In this document: in pieces, positions 1 to 8,302 of the stretch
Position numbering within the stretch: position 1 is the stretch's first letter
Layout of the letters: every line of letters starts with the position of its first letter
Source: 66-474 sp036278635
GTDB taxonomy: Bacteria > Pseudomonadota > Gammaproteobacteria > Xanthomonadales > Rhodanobacteraceae
DNA: 25,468 bases
Assembly (NCBI GenBank): GCA_036278635.1
Contig: DASUKQ010000096.1
Coordinates: forward strand, 1 to 25,468
Direction of reading: 5' to 3'
Made by a program: the position numbers and the translations under genes
The notes under the pieces: generated by a model
What the model saw: only the letters and a program-made list of their open reading frames with translations
Database searches by the model: none
Told to the model about the DNA's origin: nothing

Positions 1-1
1 G

Positions 2-1153
2 ATCGGGACCGCGTGGCTGATGCAACTGGCCGGCATCACGATGGCTCTGGGCACGTTCCTTGCGGGCGTGCTGCTGGCCGATTCGGAATACCGCCACGAC
101 CTCGAATCCAACATCGCGCCGTTCGAGGGCCTGTTGTTGGGGTTGTTCTTCATCGCCGTCGGCATGAATGTCAATCTGGAGCTGCTCGTGCGCCACCCGT
201 GGATCGTGGTCGGGCTGGTGGTGTTGCTGCTGGCGTGCAAGGCCCCCGTACTGGCTGCGATCGGACGCCTGAATCCGCGCATGGGCGGCGGCGACGCGAT
301 CAAGCTCGCCGCCCTGCTCGCGGGCGGCGGTGAATTTGCGCTGGTGGTGTTCAAGCTCGCGGTCGAGGACGGGTTGCTGACGCGCGCGCAACACGAACTG
401 CTGGTACTGGTGGTCACCCTCGGGATGGCGGCGGTGCCGCTGCTGGTGCTGGCCGCGGCGCGCCTGCCCCAGTCGCGCAAGCCGCAACGCGAGTACGACA
501 CGATCGATGCCGGCACGCCGCGCGTGATCATCGCGGGATTCGGGCGGGTCGGGCAGATCGTGGGGCGCATGTTGCGCGCGCGCAACATCCCGTTCGTCGC
601 GCTCGAGAACTCGATCGAGCAGGTGGACCTGTCGCGCCGGTTCGCAGGCACCGAGATCTATTTCGGCGATCCGTCGCGCGCCGAGATCCTGCGCGCCGCA
701 CAGGCCGGCAAGGCCGAGGTGTTCGTGCTGGCCACGGACGATCCCGCCGCCAACGTCCGCACCGCGCGGATGGTGCGGCGGATGTTTCCGCATCTGAAGA
801 TCATCGCGCGCGCGCGCAACCGCCAGCACGCGTTCCGCCTCATGGACCTCACCGCCGATCCGGACGACGTGGTGCGCGAGACGTTCTATTCCAGCCTCAA
901 GATGGCGCGCCTGACATTGTCGGCGCTGGGGCTCGACGAGGCGCAGGCGCAGGCGAGCGTGGAGTTGTTCCGCGAACACGACGAGCAATTGCTGCGCGAC
1001 CAGCACCTCGTCTACGACGACGACGTGGCGTTGCGCCAGACCACGCGTGAAGCGTACCTGGAACTGCAGGGATTGTTTGAAGCCGACAGCGCGGCGCAGG
1101 CGAAAACGCCTACTCCGGATGCGTCATCAGCGGAGTCACCGTCTGCACGTTGA
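2..1153 (+). CDS. Kef-type monovalent cation:proton antiporter (CPA2 family), 3' part
   Basis: The gene enters from the left edge, already in frame at base 2, so its N-terminal half is missing. The first about 160 visible residues are the last helices of a Na+/H+-exchanger membrane domain, with the family's FLAGVLLADSEYRHDLE and GLFFIAVGMNVN stretches. After a linker of about 20 residues comes a cytoplasmic RCK/TrkA-N domain opening with VIIAGFGRVGQIVGR, a Rossmann GxGxxG nucleotide-binding loop, followed by the FGDPSR segment. This matches glutathione-regulated K+ efflux proteins KefB/KefC, which exchange K+ for H+ at the inner membrane during electrophile stress. KefB and KefC cannot be told apart from this piece. 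The C-terminus ends in an acidic, low-complexity tail. The last 44 bp overlap the 3' end of the ankyrin gene on the other strand. Confidence 0.9.
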   Translation: MGTAWLMQLAGITMALGTFLAGVLLADSEYRHDLESNIAPFEGLLLGLFFIAVGMNVNLELLVRHPWIVVGLVVLLLACKAPVLAAIGRLNPRMGGGDAIKLAALLAGGGEFALVVFKLAVEDGLLTRAQHELLVLVVTLGMAAVPLLVLAAARLPQSRKPQREYDTIDAGTPRVIIAGFGRVGQIVGRMLRARNIPFVALENSIEQVDLSRRFAGTEIYFGDPSRAEILRAAQAGKAEVFVLATDDPAANVRTARMVRRMFPHLKIIARARNRQHAFRLMDLTADPDDVVRETFYSSLKMARLTLSALGLDEAQAQASVELFREHDEQLLRDQHLVYDDDVALRQTTREAYLELQGLFEADSAAQAKTPTPDASSAESPSAR

Positions 1154-4100
1154 GCGACGCGCTGCGGCGCGGCGACAGTTCCATCGCGAGATCGACATAA
1201 CCCAGCAGACGCGCGACCTCGGCCGGTGTGCGTTGCACGCAATCACGCGCCTCGCGGTCGGCGCCGCGCGCCAGCAGCGCCCGCGCCGGCTCGAACAGCG
1301 CGTGCATCGCGCAGGCGTGCAGCGCGGTCACGCCGTGCTGGTCGGCATGCCCGATGTCCGCGCCGGCATCGAGCAGCACCGGCAGCAGCGCACCGAGGTG
1401 GGTGCCGTCGCAATCGGTGCCCGGTTTCACGTGCACGCCCAGCAACATCAGCAACGGCGTGGCGCCGCCCTTGTCGGCCGCGTTCACGGTCGTGTTGTCC
1501 GTGAGCATGGCGTCGAGCAGGCGGCGGCAGCGCAGGCTGTCGCGACTGTCGAAACAGAAACGTGCGGCGGCGTGCAGTGCCGTGCGGTCCTGGGCGTCGG
1601 CAAGCTCCGCGTGCGCGCCGAGCTCGCGCAGCACCGCGGCGATGTCCGGATAGCCGAGCGCCGCGGCGATCATCAGCGCGGTCACTCCGTCGGCATGACG
1701 GTGGTCGACCGCGACGCCGCTGGCGACCAGTTCGCGCAGGATGTCGGATTGGCGCGCGCTGGCGGCGGCGGACAGCGGCGAGGCGCCGGTCTCCACGGTG
1801 ATCCGTGGATCGGCGTGCGCGGTCAGCAGGCGTTGCACGCTCTGCAGTGCGCCCGCGCCACACGCGCGCAGCAGCGCGGTGGCGCCGCGCGCGTCGCGGC
1901 TGTCCACGGGCAGGCCGAGTTCCAGCAACCGCGCGACCGCGTCGGGATCACCGGCCGCGGCAGGCAGGTCGCTGTCGCGCAACGCGCGTTTCGGCAGGTT
2001 CCAGCCGTTCCAGCGCAGCCAGTATTCGAGTTGCGCCGCACCGCGTGCCAACGCCAGTCCGAGCGGCGTTTCGCCGCTGGCCGCGGCGGCTTCGGGATCC
2101 GCGCCGTGCGCAACGAGCGCCTTGACCAGCGGCAACGCCGCGTCCGGCTCGATGTCCAGCGCCGCGTGCAGCGGCGTGGCTCCGGCGCGGTCGCGGACGT
2201 TGGGATCGGCGCCACGCTCGAGCAACGCGTTCAGCGCGGGAAGCAACGTCGGGCGACTGGCGTGGTGCAAGGGCGCGCGGCCGTCGGGGTCCGCGCCGAA
2301 CGCATCGGCCCCGCGTTCCAGCATTGCCAATGCCAGGGGTGCGGCGTCCGGGCTCTCGCCGAGCCGCGCCAACGCGCGCGCAAAGCGTCCGGCGCCGGCG
2401 GGCGTGGCGCCCGCGTCCAACAGTTGCCACGTCGCACGACCGGCGCCGGGCAGGCGTTCGAGCAGTGCGTCGAACAGCCGACTGCCATCGTCGAGAACCG
2501 CCTCGGCGTCCAGCCCGTGTTCGAGCAACCATGCGCGCGGACTGTCGTCGGCGTGCCCGGCGAGGTCGAGGTACAACGCCGCCAGTTCGCTCGCCGGCCA
2601 ATTGCGCACGCGTTCGGCAAACCGCGCGACCACGGTCCAGTGCGCGAAGCGCAGCGCGTCGAGCAGATGCGACGGCGTGTCCGCGCCCGCTTCCGGCTGG
2701 CTGTCGTGACTGTGGCTCGCCGGCAGCGGCGCCTGTGGATCCAGCAGCGCGACGAGGTCCCAACGTCCCGCCGCGCAGGCCTGGTCGATGGCGCTGCGTC
2801 CGTCGCCCCCCTTGCGCTGCGGGTCGGCCTGCATTGCCAGCAGCGCGCGGATGCAGTCGGCGTTGGCGCGTGGCGACTGACAGGCCAGGATCAGTGCGCT
2901 GCGGCCGTGCTGGTCGCTCGCGTGCACGTCGGGATGGTGTTCCGCCAGCAGCGTGACGATCGCGGTGGCGCCGGCGCGCGCGGCTTCCATCAGCGGGGTG
3001 GTGCCGTAACGATCGGCGATGGCGACATCGGCGTCGGCGTCCAGCAGCACGCGTGCGATCTCCACGTGGTTTTCGCGTGCCGCGTGCATCAGTGCGCTGC
3101 GGCCGAGCGCATCGACCGCGTTCACCTGCGCCTTGTTCCGGAGCAGGATCCTGACGCCTTCGGGATCGTCGTCGGTGATGCCGGCGGCGATGGGCAGCGC
3201 CGGGTCGGTCCGCGCGCCGTGTTCGACCAGGAAACCGAGCATCGGCCAGTTCGCGGCCCCGGCCGCGACGGCCAGCGGCGTGGCCTGGTTGCGGTTGTGC
3301 GCTTCCAGCGGCGCCTGCGCGTCGATCAGGATCGCCGCGATCGCGGGCTCCGCGCACAGCGCGGCGTGGTGCAAGGGCGTGTTGCCATCGACGTCGGCGA
3401 TCGCGGGATCCGCGCCGTTGGCAATCAGGCTGGTGACCGTTGCCGGCCGCCCGTGGCTGCACGAGCGGGTCGCGGCCAGCAGGGGCGTGAGGCCCGCGTG
3501 GTGTCGGTTGACCTGCGCGCCGTGGCCGATCAGCGCGCGCAGCAGGCGCGTATCCGGCAACTCGGCCGCCAGCACCAGTGCGGGGCGCTGGTCGCGTGCG
3601 CCGGCGGGCGGGATCGCGTTCGGGTCCGCGCCGCGTGCCAGCCACGTCTCCGCGGCGTCGGGATCGCCCGTGCGGATCGCCGCGAGCAGGCCTTCGTCGA
3701 GCGCCGATTGCGGCAGCGTGGGCGTGGCCGGCGTCGCCGCCTCGACGCTGGGCGCAACCAGGTCGTCGGGAACGTCGCTGCCGGTATCGTCGCCGGCGGT
3801 GGAACCGGGTTCGGCCGTCCTGCGCGAGGGCGGAGGTACGTCGGGCGGGGGGCCGATGCGACTGCCGCGATTGTCGAACAGGAGGCGCAGGGTGCGATTG
3901 GCGACGATCAGCGAGCACCCCGGCACGACCACCACGGCGAACAGGAACAGCGCGGCGGTCCGGATTTCATCCGGCAGGTTCGCACCCAGACCGGCCAGGG
4001 TGAGGGCGCCGAATGCGATCGCGAGTTGCGCCAGTGAAGCCGGCAGGAAGTGCGTCAGGAACAGGTCGCGTCCGCGCGTCAGGTGTTGCGCGAAACTGAT

Positions 4101-4568
4101 GCTGCGCGCCAACGCGGCGGTGATCCACGAGTACTCGCTGCCGGCCGGGAAGGCGTCGTCCCATTCGAACACCAGGCCGAACACGGGCCACAGCCTCCAC
4201 AACACGATCAGCGCGATCACCAACGCCACGCACAAACCCAGCGTCGCCGCGAGCGAAGGCGCCTGCGACAGGACCAGCAGCGGCCAGGCGACCAGCACGA
4301 ACACGATCGCGGTATGGATCGCGAGTGCGATCAGGTGTGCCGGGCCGCGTCGCAGTGCGGTGCGCGTGAAGGTCGGCTCGCAACCGAAGCCGATCGCGTG
4401 GCAGACCGCCGCCATCGACAGCGACGCGCCGACCAGCAGCAACAACAGCGAATAGCGCTCCCACGCGGGCGGAATCCAGATCGCGAGCAGCATCACGATC
4501 AGCGAGGGCAGGAAGCAGGGCAGCGAGCGCGAAAGCGGCGGCCGGCGGCGATGTTTGGCGGTTGGCAT
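1110..4568 (-). CDS. Membrane-anchored ankyrin-repeat protein, 1152 aa
   Basis: The first about 240 residues carry roughly six hydrophobic helices, for example around residues 20-60, 80-100, 108-130 and 180-230. A proline-rich linker follows (near DVPPPSRRTAEPG). From about residue 290 to 1140 the protein is an array of ankyrin repeats, with many copies of the G-x-TPLxxA and LLxxGADPN signatures (HGARTDP, GADPNVRDRAGATPLH, GNTPLHHAA). Ankyrin arrays bind other proteins, so the likely build is an inner-membrane anchor presenting a cytoplasmic or periplasmic binding rod; the partner is unknown. The start is an ATG directly before a basic stretch (MPTAKHRRRPP). The gene converges on the Kef gene with a 44-bp overlap. 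Function beyond binding cannot be assigned. A long opposite-strand frame through the same DNA is a composition shadow. Confidence 0.9.
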   Translation of the reverse strand: MPTAKHRRRPPLSRSLPCFLPSLIVMLLAIWIPPAWERYSLLLLLVGASLSMAAVCHAIGFGCEPTFTRTALRRGPAHLIALAIHTAIVFVLVAWPLLVLSQAPSLAATLGLCVALVIALIVLWRLWPVFGLVFEWDDAFPAGSEYSWITAALARSISFAQHLTRGRDLFLTHFLPASLAQLAIAFGALTLAGLGANLPDEIRTAALFLFAVVVVPGCSLIVANRTLRLLFDNRGSRIGPPPDVPPPSRRTAEPGSTAGDDTGSDVPDDLVAPSVEAATPATPTLPQSALDEGLLAAIRTGDPDAAETWLARGADPNAIPPAGARDQRPALVLAAELPDTRLLRALIGHGAQVNRHHAGLTPLLAATRSCSHGRPATVTSLIANGADPAIADVDGNTPLHHAALCAEPAIAAILIDAQAPLEAHNRNQATPLAVAAGAANWPMLGFLVEHGARTDPALPIAAGITDDDPEGVRILLRNKAQVNAVDALGRSALMHAARENHVEIARVLLDADADVAIADRYGTTPLMEAARAGATAIVTLLAEHHPDVHASDQHGRSALILACQSPRANADCIRALLAMQADPQRKGGDGRSAIDQACAAGRWDLVALLDPQAPLPASHSHDSQPEAGADTPSHLLDALRFAHWTVVARFAERVRNWPASELAALYLDLAGHADDSPRAWLLEHGLDAEAVLDDGSRLFDALLERLPGAGRATWQLLDAGATPAGAGRFARALARLGESPDAAPLALAMLERGADAFGADPDGRAPLHHASRPTLLPALNALLERGADPNVRDRAGATPLHAALDIEPDAALPLVKALVAHGADPEAAAASGETPLGLALARGAAQLEYWLRWNGWNLPKRALRDSDLPAAAGDPDAVARLLELGLPVDSRDARGATALLRACGAGALQSVQRLLTAHADPRITVETGASPLSAAASARQSDILRELVASGVAVDHRHADGVTALMIAAALGYPDIAAVLRELGAHAELADAQDRTALHAAARFCFDSRDSLRCRRLLDAMLTDNTTVNAADKGGATPLLMLLGVHVKPGTDCDGTHLGALLPVLLDAGADIGHADQHGVTALHACAMHALFEPARALLARGADREARDCVQRTPAEVARLLGYVDLAMELSPRRSASLNVQTVTPLMTHPE

Positions 4569-4951
4569 GGACGGGCTCGTGCGGCGGACGGCCCAGTATA
4601 GGGAAGGTGAATGTACGAGGACTTATTCGTGCGATCGTCCCTGATCGCAGCGTCGCCTGCTGCCTGGCAGGGCGTGGACTGTGCGCGCCGTCAACATCGG
4701 AAGGGCCATCAGAGACGCCATCCATGGCCAAGAGGTCCCTAGCCCGACTTTCCACGGCAGCTGCCACGCATGTTCGTGCCTGATATTCGTTCATTCCACC
4801 CTCCGGCGGCCACTTGCGCGGACCGCGCCGGGGTGCGATAGTCGCCATAACAAAATTCATACAAACGTATGAAAGATACGAAATCACCCGGCAGGCCATC
4901 CGGCCGCCCATCTCTGTCGACGAACAGACACAGACAACTGGAGATCCACCG
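4569..4951. other. Intergenic region between ankyrin gene and fadL
   Basis: This 383-bp region lies between divergent genes and should hold both promoters. I see no convincing gene: the short open frames lack ribosome sites and look like noise. It contains a GCCATCCATGGC palindrome (4717-4728), which has a relative at 14783, and an AT-rich stretch with a perfect operator-like palindrome (4858-4875) about 75 bp before fadL. The AT-rich part (about 4848-4890) stands out from the GC-rich surroundings and probably includes the fadL promoter, but I could not pick a clean -35/-10 pair. Confidence 0.6.
4858..4875 (+). promoter_or_regulatory. Putative operator upstream of fadL
   Basis: TTCATACAAACGTATGAA is a perfect 7-bp inverted repeat around a 4-bp centre, inside the only AT-rich patch of the region and 76 bp before the fadL start codon. 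Its size and symmetry fit a TetR-type dimeric repressor. Fatty-acid regulators of that class (PsrA/FadR-like) control fadL in other gammaproteobacteria, so a fatty-acid-responsive repressor is the natural guess. The regulator itself is not in the window. Confidence 0.45.
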
Positions 4952-6313
4952 ATGAACAAGCATCCTGTAACCGTGTCGGGGCTGGCGGGCCTGGCGTTCG
5001 CCGCGCTGACTGTCGCGGTGAGCGGCGTACTCGTGGCTCCGCCTGCGTCCGCGTCCGGTTTCCAACTCAACGAGAACTCGGTCAAGGCGATGGGCCGCGC
5101 CTACGCCGGGCGCGCGACCGCCGGCGGCGATGCCTCGGTGGTCTTCAACAACCCGGCGGCGATGGCGGATCTCGACGGCTACATGCTGCAGGTCGACGCC
5201 ACCGCCATCAGCACCCACTTCAAATACTCGGGCACCGGCACCGACGCGATCGGCCAGCCGCTGTCCGGCGGCAACGGCGGCAACGGTGGCGGCGTAGCCG
5301 CCGTGCCGGCGATCTTCTTCGTCGCGCCGATGGGCGATGCGTGGCGGGTCGGGTTCGGCGTGACCGCGCCGTTCGGCCTCAAGACCGAGTACGACGGCAA
5401 CTGGATGGGGCGTTACAACGCGATCAAGTCGTCGCTGAAGGTCATCGACTACACCGGTTCGCTGTCGTGGGCGGTCAACCCCGGTTTTTCGCTGGGCTTG
5501 TCGGTGATCGCGCAGAAGGCCACCGCCGACCTCAGCAACGCGGTCAATTACGGTGCGATCTTCGCCGGGCCGCCCTTCAATCTTGCGCCGACCTTCCTGC
5601 CGCAGTCGGCCGACGGTCTCGCGCGCGTGCGCGGTGACGACTGGGCGTGGGGCTGGCAGCTCGGCGCGGAATTCAAGCCGACCGCGCAGGATCGCATCGC
5701 GATCGATTATCGCGCCGAGATCAACCACACCCTCTCCGGCAACGCATACTTCTCGATGCCGCAAAGCGTGCAATTCGTGCTCTCGCAACCCGGCGTCCCG
5801 CCGCTGTTCCAGAACACCGGCGCGCGCGCGGACCTGGATACGCCGGCGACGATTTCGGCCAGCTACTGGCACCAGACCCAGGGCCCGGTCGGGTGGGGGG
5901 TCGAAGTGAGCCGCACCGGCTGGAGTTCGTTCGACCAACTGCGCGTGGATTACGACAATCCGGCGCAGCCCCCGACGATCGAGCCCGAGGACTGGCGCGA
6001 CACGTGGTTCGCCTCGCTCGGCATGGATTACAAGGTCAGCGACCAGTGGACCTGGCGCGCGGGCGTCGCGTACGACCAGAACCCGACCCGCGATTCCACC
6101 CGTTCGCCCCGCCTCCCCGACGGCTCGCGCCGCTGGATCGCATTGGGCGCCACCTGGTCGCCGAATTCGACCACCGAGCTCAATTTCGGCTACGTCCATC
6201 TGTTCGTCGGCGACGGCGACATCAACAACGTGTCGGCCACCGGCGACCACCTGGTCGGCAGCTTCGACAATTCCGCCGACCTGTTCGGGATTTCCATGCA
6301 GTACAAGTTCTGA
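4952..6313 (+). CDS. fadL: FadL-family outer-membrane long-chain fatty acid / hydrophobic compound channel, 453 aa
   Basis: This is an outer-membrane beta-barrel of the OmpP1/FadL/TodX family, which admits long-chain fatty acids or other hydrophobic molecules through a lateral opening. The ATG at 4952 follows a GGAGAT ribosome site and opens a signal peptide of about 35 residues ending in PASASG. The mature N-terminus GFQLNENSVKAMGRAYAG is the family's hatch region, followed by the conserved FNNPAAM. A glycine/asparagine-rich loop (GGNGGNGGG) sits near residue 110. The C-terminus ISMQYKF ends in Phe, the usual barrel-assembly signal. The length is typical. An in-frame ATG at 4814 would add residues with no signal-peptide logic, so it was not used. 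The gene is monocistronic: a strong terminator begins 28 bp after the stop. The exact substrate cannot be read from sequence. Confidence 0.92.
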   Translation: MNKHPVTVSGLAGLAFAALTVAVSGVLVAPPASASGFQLNENSVKAMGRAYAGRATAGGDASVVFNNPAAMADLDGYMLQVDATAISTHFKYSGTGTDAIGQPLSGGNGGNGGGVAAVPAIFFVAPMGDAWRVGFGVTAPFGLKTEYDGNWMGRYNAIKSSLKVIDYTGSLSWAVNPGFSLGLSVIAQKATADLSNAVNYGAIFAGPPFNLAPTFLPQSADGLARVRGDDWAWGWQLGAEFKPTAQDRIAIDYRAEINHTLSGNAYFSMPQSVQFVLSQPGVPPLFQNTGARADLDTPATISASYWHQTQGPVGWGVEVSRTGWSSFDQLRVDYDNPAQPPTIEPEDWRDTWFASLGMDYKVSDQWTWRAGVAYDQNPTRDSTRSPRLPDGSRRWIALGATWSPNSTTELNFGYVHLFVGDGDINNVSATGDHLVGSFDNSADLFGISMQYKF

Positions 6314-6340
6314 ACGGTTTGTCGACAATCCCGGAACCCA

Positions 6341-6367
6341 AACCCCGCCACCCGGCGGGGTTTTTTT
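6341..6367 (+). terminator. Intrinsic terminator of fadL
   Basis: A perfect 9-bp stem (AACCCCGCC at 6341-6349 with GGCGGGGTT at 6354-6362) closes a 4-nt loop and runs into seven T residues. It lies 28 bp after the fadL stop codon. Confidence 0.93.
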
Positions 6368-6589
6368 GTTGGTGCACCGGCGCGCGCCGGGCATGGCAAT
6401 CAGCGCTTGATCGCCGCATGTCGATATTGTTTACAAAAAGGCGGTTTCCAGGGAATTGTAATTAAAACATTGGCTTGCGTGGCAGCGGCGGCGGGATGGG
6501 TGGCGATGGCCCCGACCGGACTGTCGGATATCTTTACTGTTTCAGCGTTTTTCAAGCATTTTCATGTGCTGAATCAACAACTTGCGTAA

Positions 6590-6605
6590 TGGCACGTTTT
6601 CTGCT
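6590..6605 (+). promoter_or_regulatory. Sigma-54-like (-24/-12) promoter of the PEP-CTERM gene
   Basis: TGGCACGTTTTCTGCT matches the RpoN consensus TGGCACG-N4-TTGCW with one mismatch and the exact GG-to-GC spacing. A start about 12 nt downstream would give a leader of roughly 48 nt. About 20-50 bp upstream, TTCAGC (6541-6546) and GCTGAA (6568-6573) form an inverted repeat that could be an activator site. PEP-CTERM genes in other bacteria are driven by RpoN with the PrsK/PrsR two-component system, which fits. Confidence 0.6.
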
Positions 6606-6664
6606 TTGTACAGGGTGTCATTGGTTCAGCCACATAAACCGACGCGACGCATGGGAGACCCGTC

Positions 6665-7420
6665 ATGAAATTCACGAATCGCTTGTTGATCGGCGCTGCA
6701 CTCGTCACGCTTCCGGCGTTGGCGTTTGCCATCCCGATCTCGATCACCAATCCCACCGCGACGTTTTCAAACGCGTCGCCGGCGGATCACACCAACTACT
6801 CGGCCGTAGACGGCTCGACCACCAACAATCAGGTCCGCTGGGGAGTCCCGACCCCCTACAACAACGCCAACACGGGCGGGGAGCAAAGCGGCTTGAAATT
6901 CGATGTCACGCCACCGCCGATCAATGGCGATACGGAAGTTCCATTCGATCTTGGCACGCTGACCCATTTCAACTTCGAGGTCACCATCCCCACGACCAGC
7001 ACGACTGATCTGGCTTTCGGCTTCGACATCTTCGGGCAAACCTTGAACTTTGGTTTCTCGCTGGGCATTGACGAGACGCCAAACGGAGGAAATGCCGCGA
7101 ATTGCGCATTTCAACCGGTCCTGACACGGTCGTGCCCAGACCAGATCACGTTTCCGAATGCATTCTCGACGACGTCATTCGAGCACGACGGGTTGATCTA
7201 TACGCTCAAGCTCCTGGGTTTCGGACCCGACGCAGATCACATCCAGAATGGCTTCATCACCCAGGAAGATCAGGCCAACACGACGGATCTGTGGGCGGTC
7301 ATCACCACCCAGCGGATCGGTGTTCCCGAACCCAACGGGCTGTTGTTGATGGCGCTTGGCCTGCTGGCCCTCGGCGGCACGGTGCAGCTGCGCAGGAAGC
7401 GGGCTGCCAAGAAGGCCTGA
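6665..7420 (+). CDS. THxN-type PEP-CTERM sorting-domain exported protein, 251 aa
   Basis: A signal peptide (residues 1-22, MKFTNRLLIGAALVTLPALAFA) begins a secreted protein. The C-terminus is a full PEP-CTERM signal: VPEP at 220-223, a hydrophobic helix, then a basic tail RRKRAAKKA. This tripartite signal is recognised and cleaved by an exosortase (XrtA/EpsH), so the genome should encode one along with an exopolysaccharide cluster. The motif T100-H101-F102-N103 fits the THxN subgroup of PEP-CTERM proteins. The middle is rich in Thr, Asn, Gly and Pro, as usual for surface or matrix proteins. Two Cys in the second half (in AANCAFQ and RSCPDQ) could form a disulfide. The ATG follows a GGGAG ribosome site. 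The gene is monocistronic, with its own promoter and terminator. The molecular role of the family is not known beyond association with matrix or floc formation. Confidence 0.9.
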   Translation: MKFTNRLLIGAALVTLPALAFAIPISITNPTATFSNASPADHTNYSAVDGSTTNNQVRWGVPTPYNNANTGGEQSGLKFDVTPPPINGDTEVPFDLGTLTHFNFEVTIPTTSTTDLAFGFDIFGQTLNFGFSLGIDETPNGGNAANCAFQPVLTRSCPDQITFPNAFSTTSFEHDGLIYTLKLLGFGPDADHIQNGFITQEDQANTTDLWAVITTQRIGVPEPNGLLLMALGLLALGGTVQLRRKRAAKKA

Positions 7421-7503
7421 CGGCCTGATTCAAAGGGCCTGATGCAATGCACTCATGGATCGAAATGACCTGAGCGCAGCATGCGGCACGAAGGCCTGAA
7501 CCC

Positions 7504-7541
7504 GGATCCGGCTTTCACTTGATGAAAGCCGGATTCTTTTT
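7504..7541 (+). terminator. Intrinsic terminator of the PEP-CTERM gene
   Basis: A perfect 12-bp stem (ATCCGGCTTTCA at 7506-7517 with TGAAAGCCGGAT at 7523-7534), extendable by two pairs, closes a 5-nt loop and is followed by TCTTTTT. It lies 84 nt after the stop codon. Confidence 0.9.
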
Positions 7542-7656
7542 GCCCCGGGCCTTTGCAATCGAGCCGTTGGCAGGCGTCGCGCGCGTCAAGAATCGTCCAC
7601 CGCCACCGGCGCTCGGAAGCATGTCCACGGGGACCGGCGCCCCTGGCGCCCGCTGC

Positions 7657-8082
7657 TTACGACTGCGACGGTTGCTGCGGAGGCATCAGCTTCTGGACCT
7701 TGGCCCGGATCGTGCTGTCGGTTTGCACCAGGTTGGCGATCTGCACATAGCGCTGCAGCGACAACTGGTGGCTGCGGACGGCAGCTTCCATTTTCTTTTC
7801 GGCGCTCGCTTTCAGTTTGGTGCGGGCGTCCGCGGTCTGCGCGGACTCAAGCTGCGGTTGCAGCGATTGCCGGATGCCCTGCACGTCCACGGCGGCGCCC
7901 GCGAACTGCTTCAATTCCGCATCGCTCGGGGCGGGCCCGGTCTGCGGGGTTGCAGCGCTGTCCTGCGCCGGGGCCTGCTGCGGGGTGGCGGGTTGGGTTT
8001 GCGCGAGTGCCGCGGGGGCCAGCATGGCGATCCCCAGTGTCACCGCTGCGGCGGCGCCCGAACGTTTGAGTCGTCCAGTCAT
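7657..8082 (-). CDS. DUF4168-like exported protein, 141 aa
   Basis: A signal peptide of about 27 residues (basic MTGRLKRS, Ala-rich core, cut near ALAQ) is followed by a Gln/Ala/Pro-rich spacer to about residue 52 and a helical domain (residues 53-135). The domain has the pattern seen in DUF4168 proteins: ELKQFAGAAVDVQGI at its start, a central KKMEAAVRSHQLSLQRYVQIA, and DSTIRAKVQKL near the end. It is probably periplasmic; no enzymatic residues are evident and its role is unknown. The ATG at 8082 has GAGGAC as ribosome site. It stands alone between the PEP-CTERM gene (convergent) and putA (same strand, 220 bp upstream with a palindromic repeat between), so it likely has its own promoter. Family assignment rests on pattern resemblance only. 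Confidence 0.75.
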   Translation of the reverse strand: MTGRLKRSGAAAAVTLGIAMLAPAALAQTQPATPQQAPAQDSAATPQTGPAPSDAELKQFAGAAVDVQGIRQSLQPQLESAQTADARTKLKASAEKKMEAAVRSHQLSLQRYVQIANLVQTDSTIRAKVQKLMPPQQPSQS

Positions 8083-8225
8083 TGCTTTGTCCTCATCGGG
8101 AAAGATTCACGGCGTTGACCGGCGCCGCGATTTCACCGTAGCGACGCACGCGACGCACGCGCAACCGGGTGCCGCGACCCGATTCATGCGAGGGTCGGTT
8201 TTGCTTCGGGAACCGTTCATGAAGG

Positions 8226-8281
8226 TCGCCTGCGGGCAGGCTCCTGCAGAAGCCGCGTTGCAGGAGCCTGCGTCCAGGCGA
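8226..8281. repeat. REP-like palindrome between putA and the DUF4168 gene
   Basis: A perfect 13-bp inverted repeat (GCAGGCTCCTGCA at 8236-8248 with its complement at 8259-8271, 10-nt loop) is nested in an outer TCGCCTG/CAGGCGA pair (8226-8232 and 8275-8281). It begins 21 bp after the putA stop. The sequence style is that of dispersed REP elements in pseudomonads and xanthomonads. There is no T-tract, so it is more likely a mobile palindrome or 3'-end stabiliser than an intrinsic terminator. Confidence 0.7.
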
Positions 8282-8302
8282 TTCGCGTCGCTCGCCGCGC
8301 GG

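Noticed and set aside
1047..4037. Plus-strand open frame of 996 codons opposite the ankyrin gene
   Set aside because: It reads as Arg/Gln/Val-rich low-complexity protein without domains, starts inside the Kef gene and is explained by the GC-rich codon bias of the ankyrin gene on the other strand.
4739..6394. Minus-strand open frame of 551 codons opposite fadL
   Set aside because: It is antisense to a well-supported FadL gene, and the translation is Arg/Val/Gly-rich with no recognisable family.
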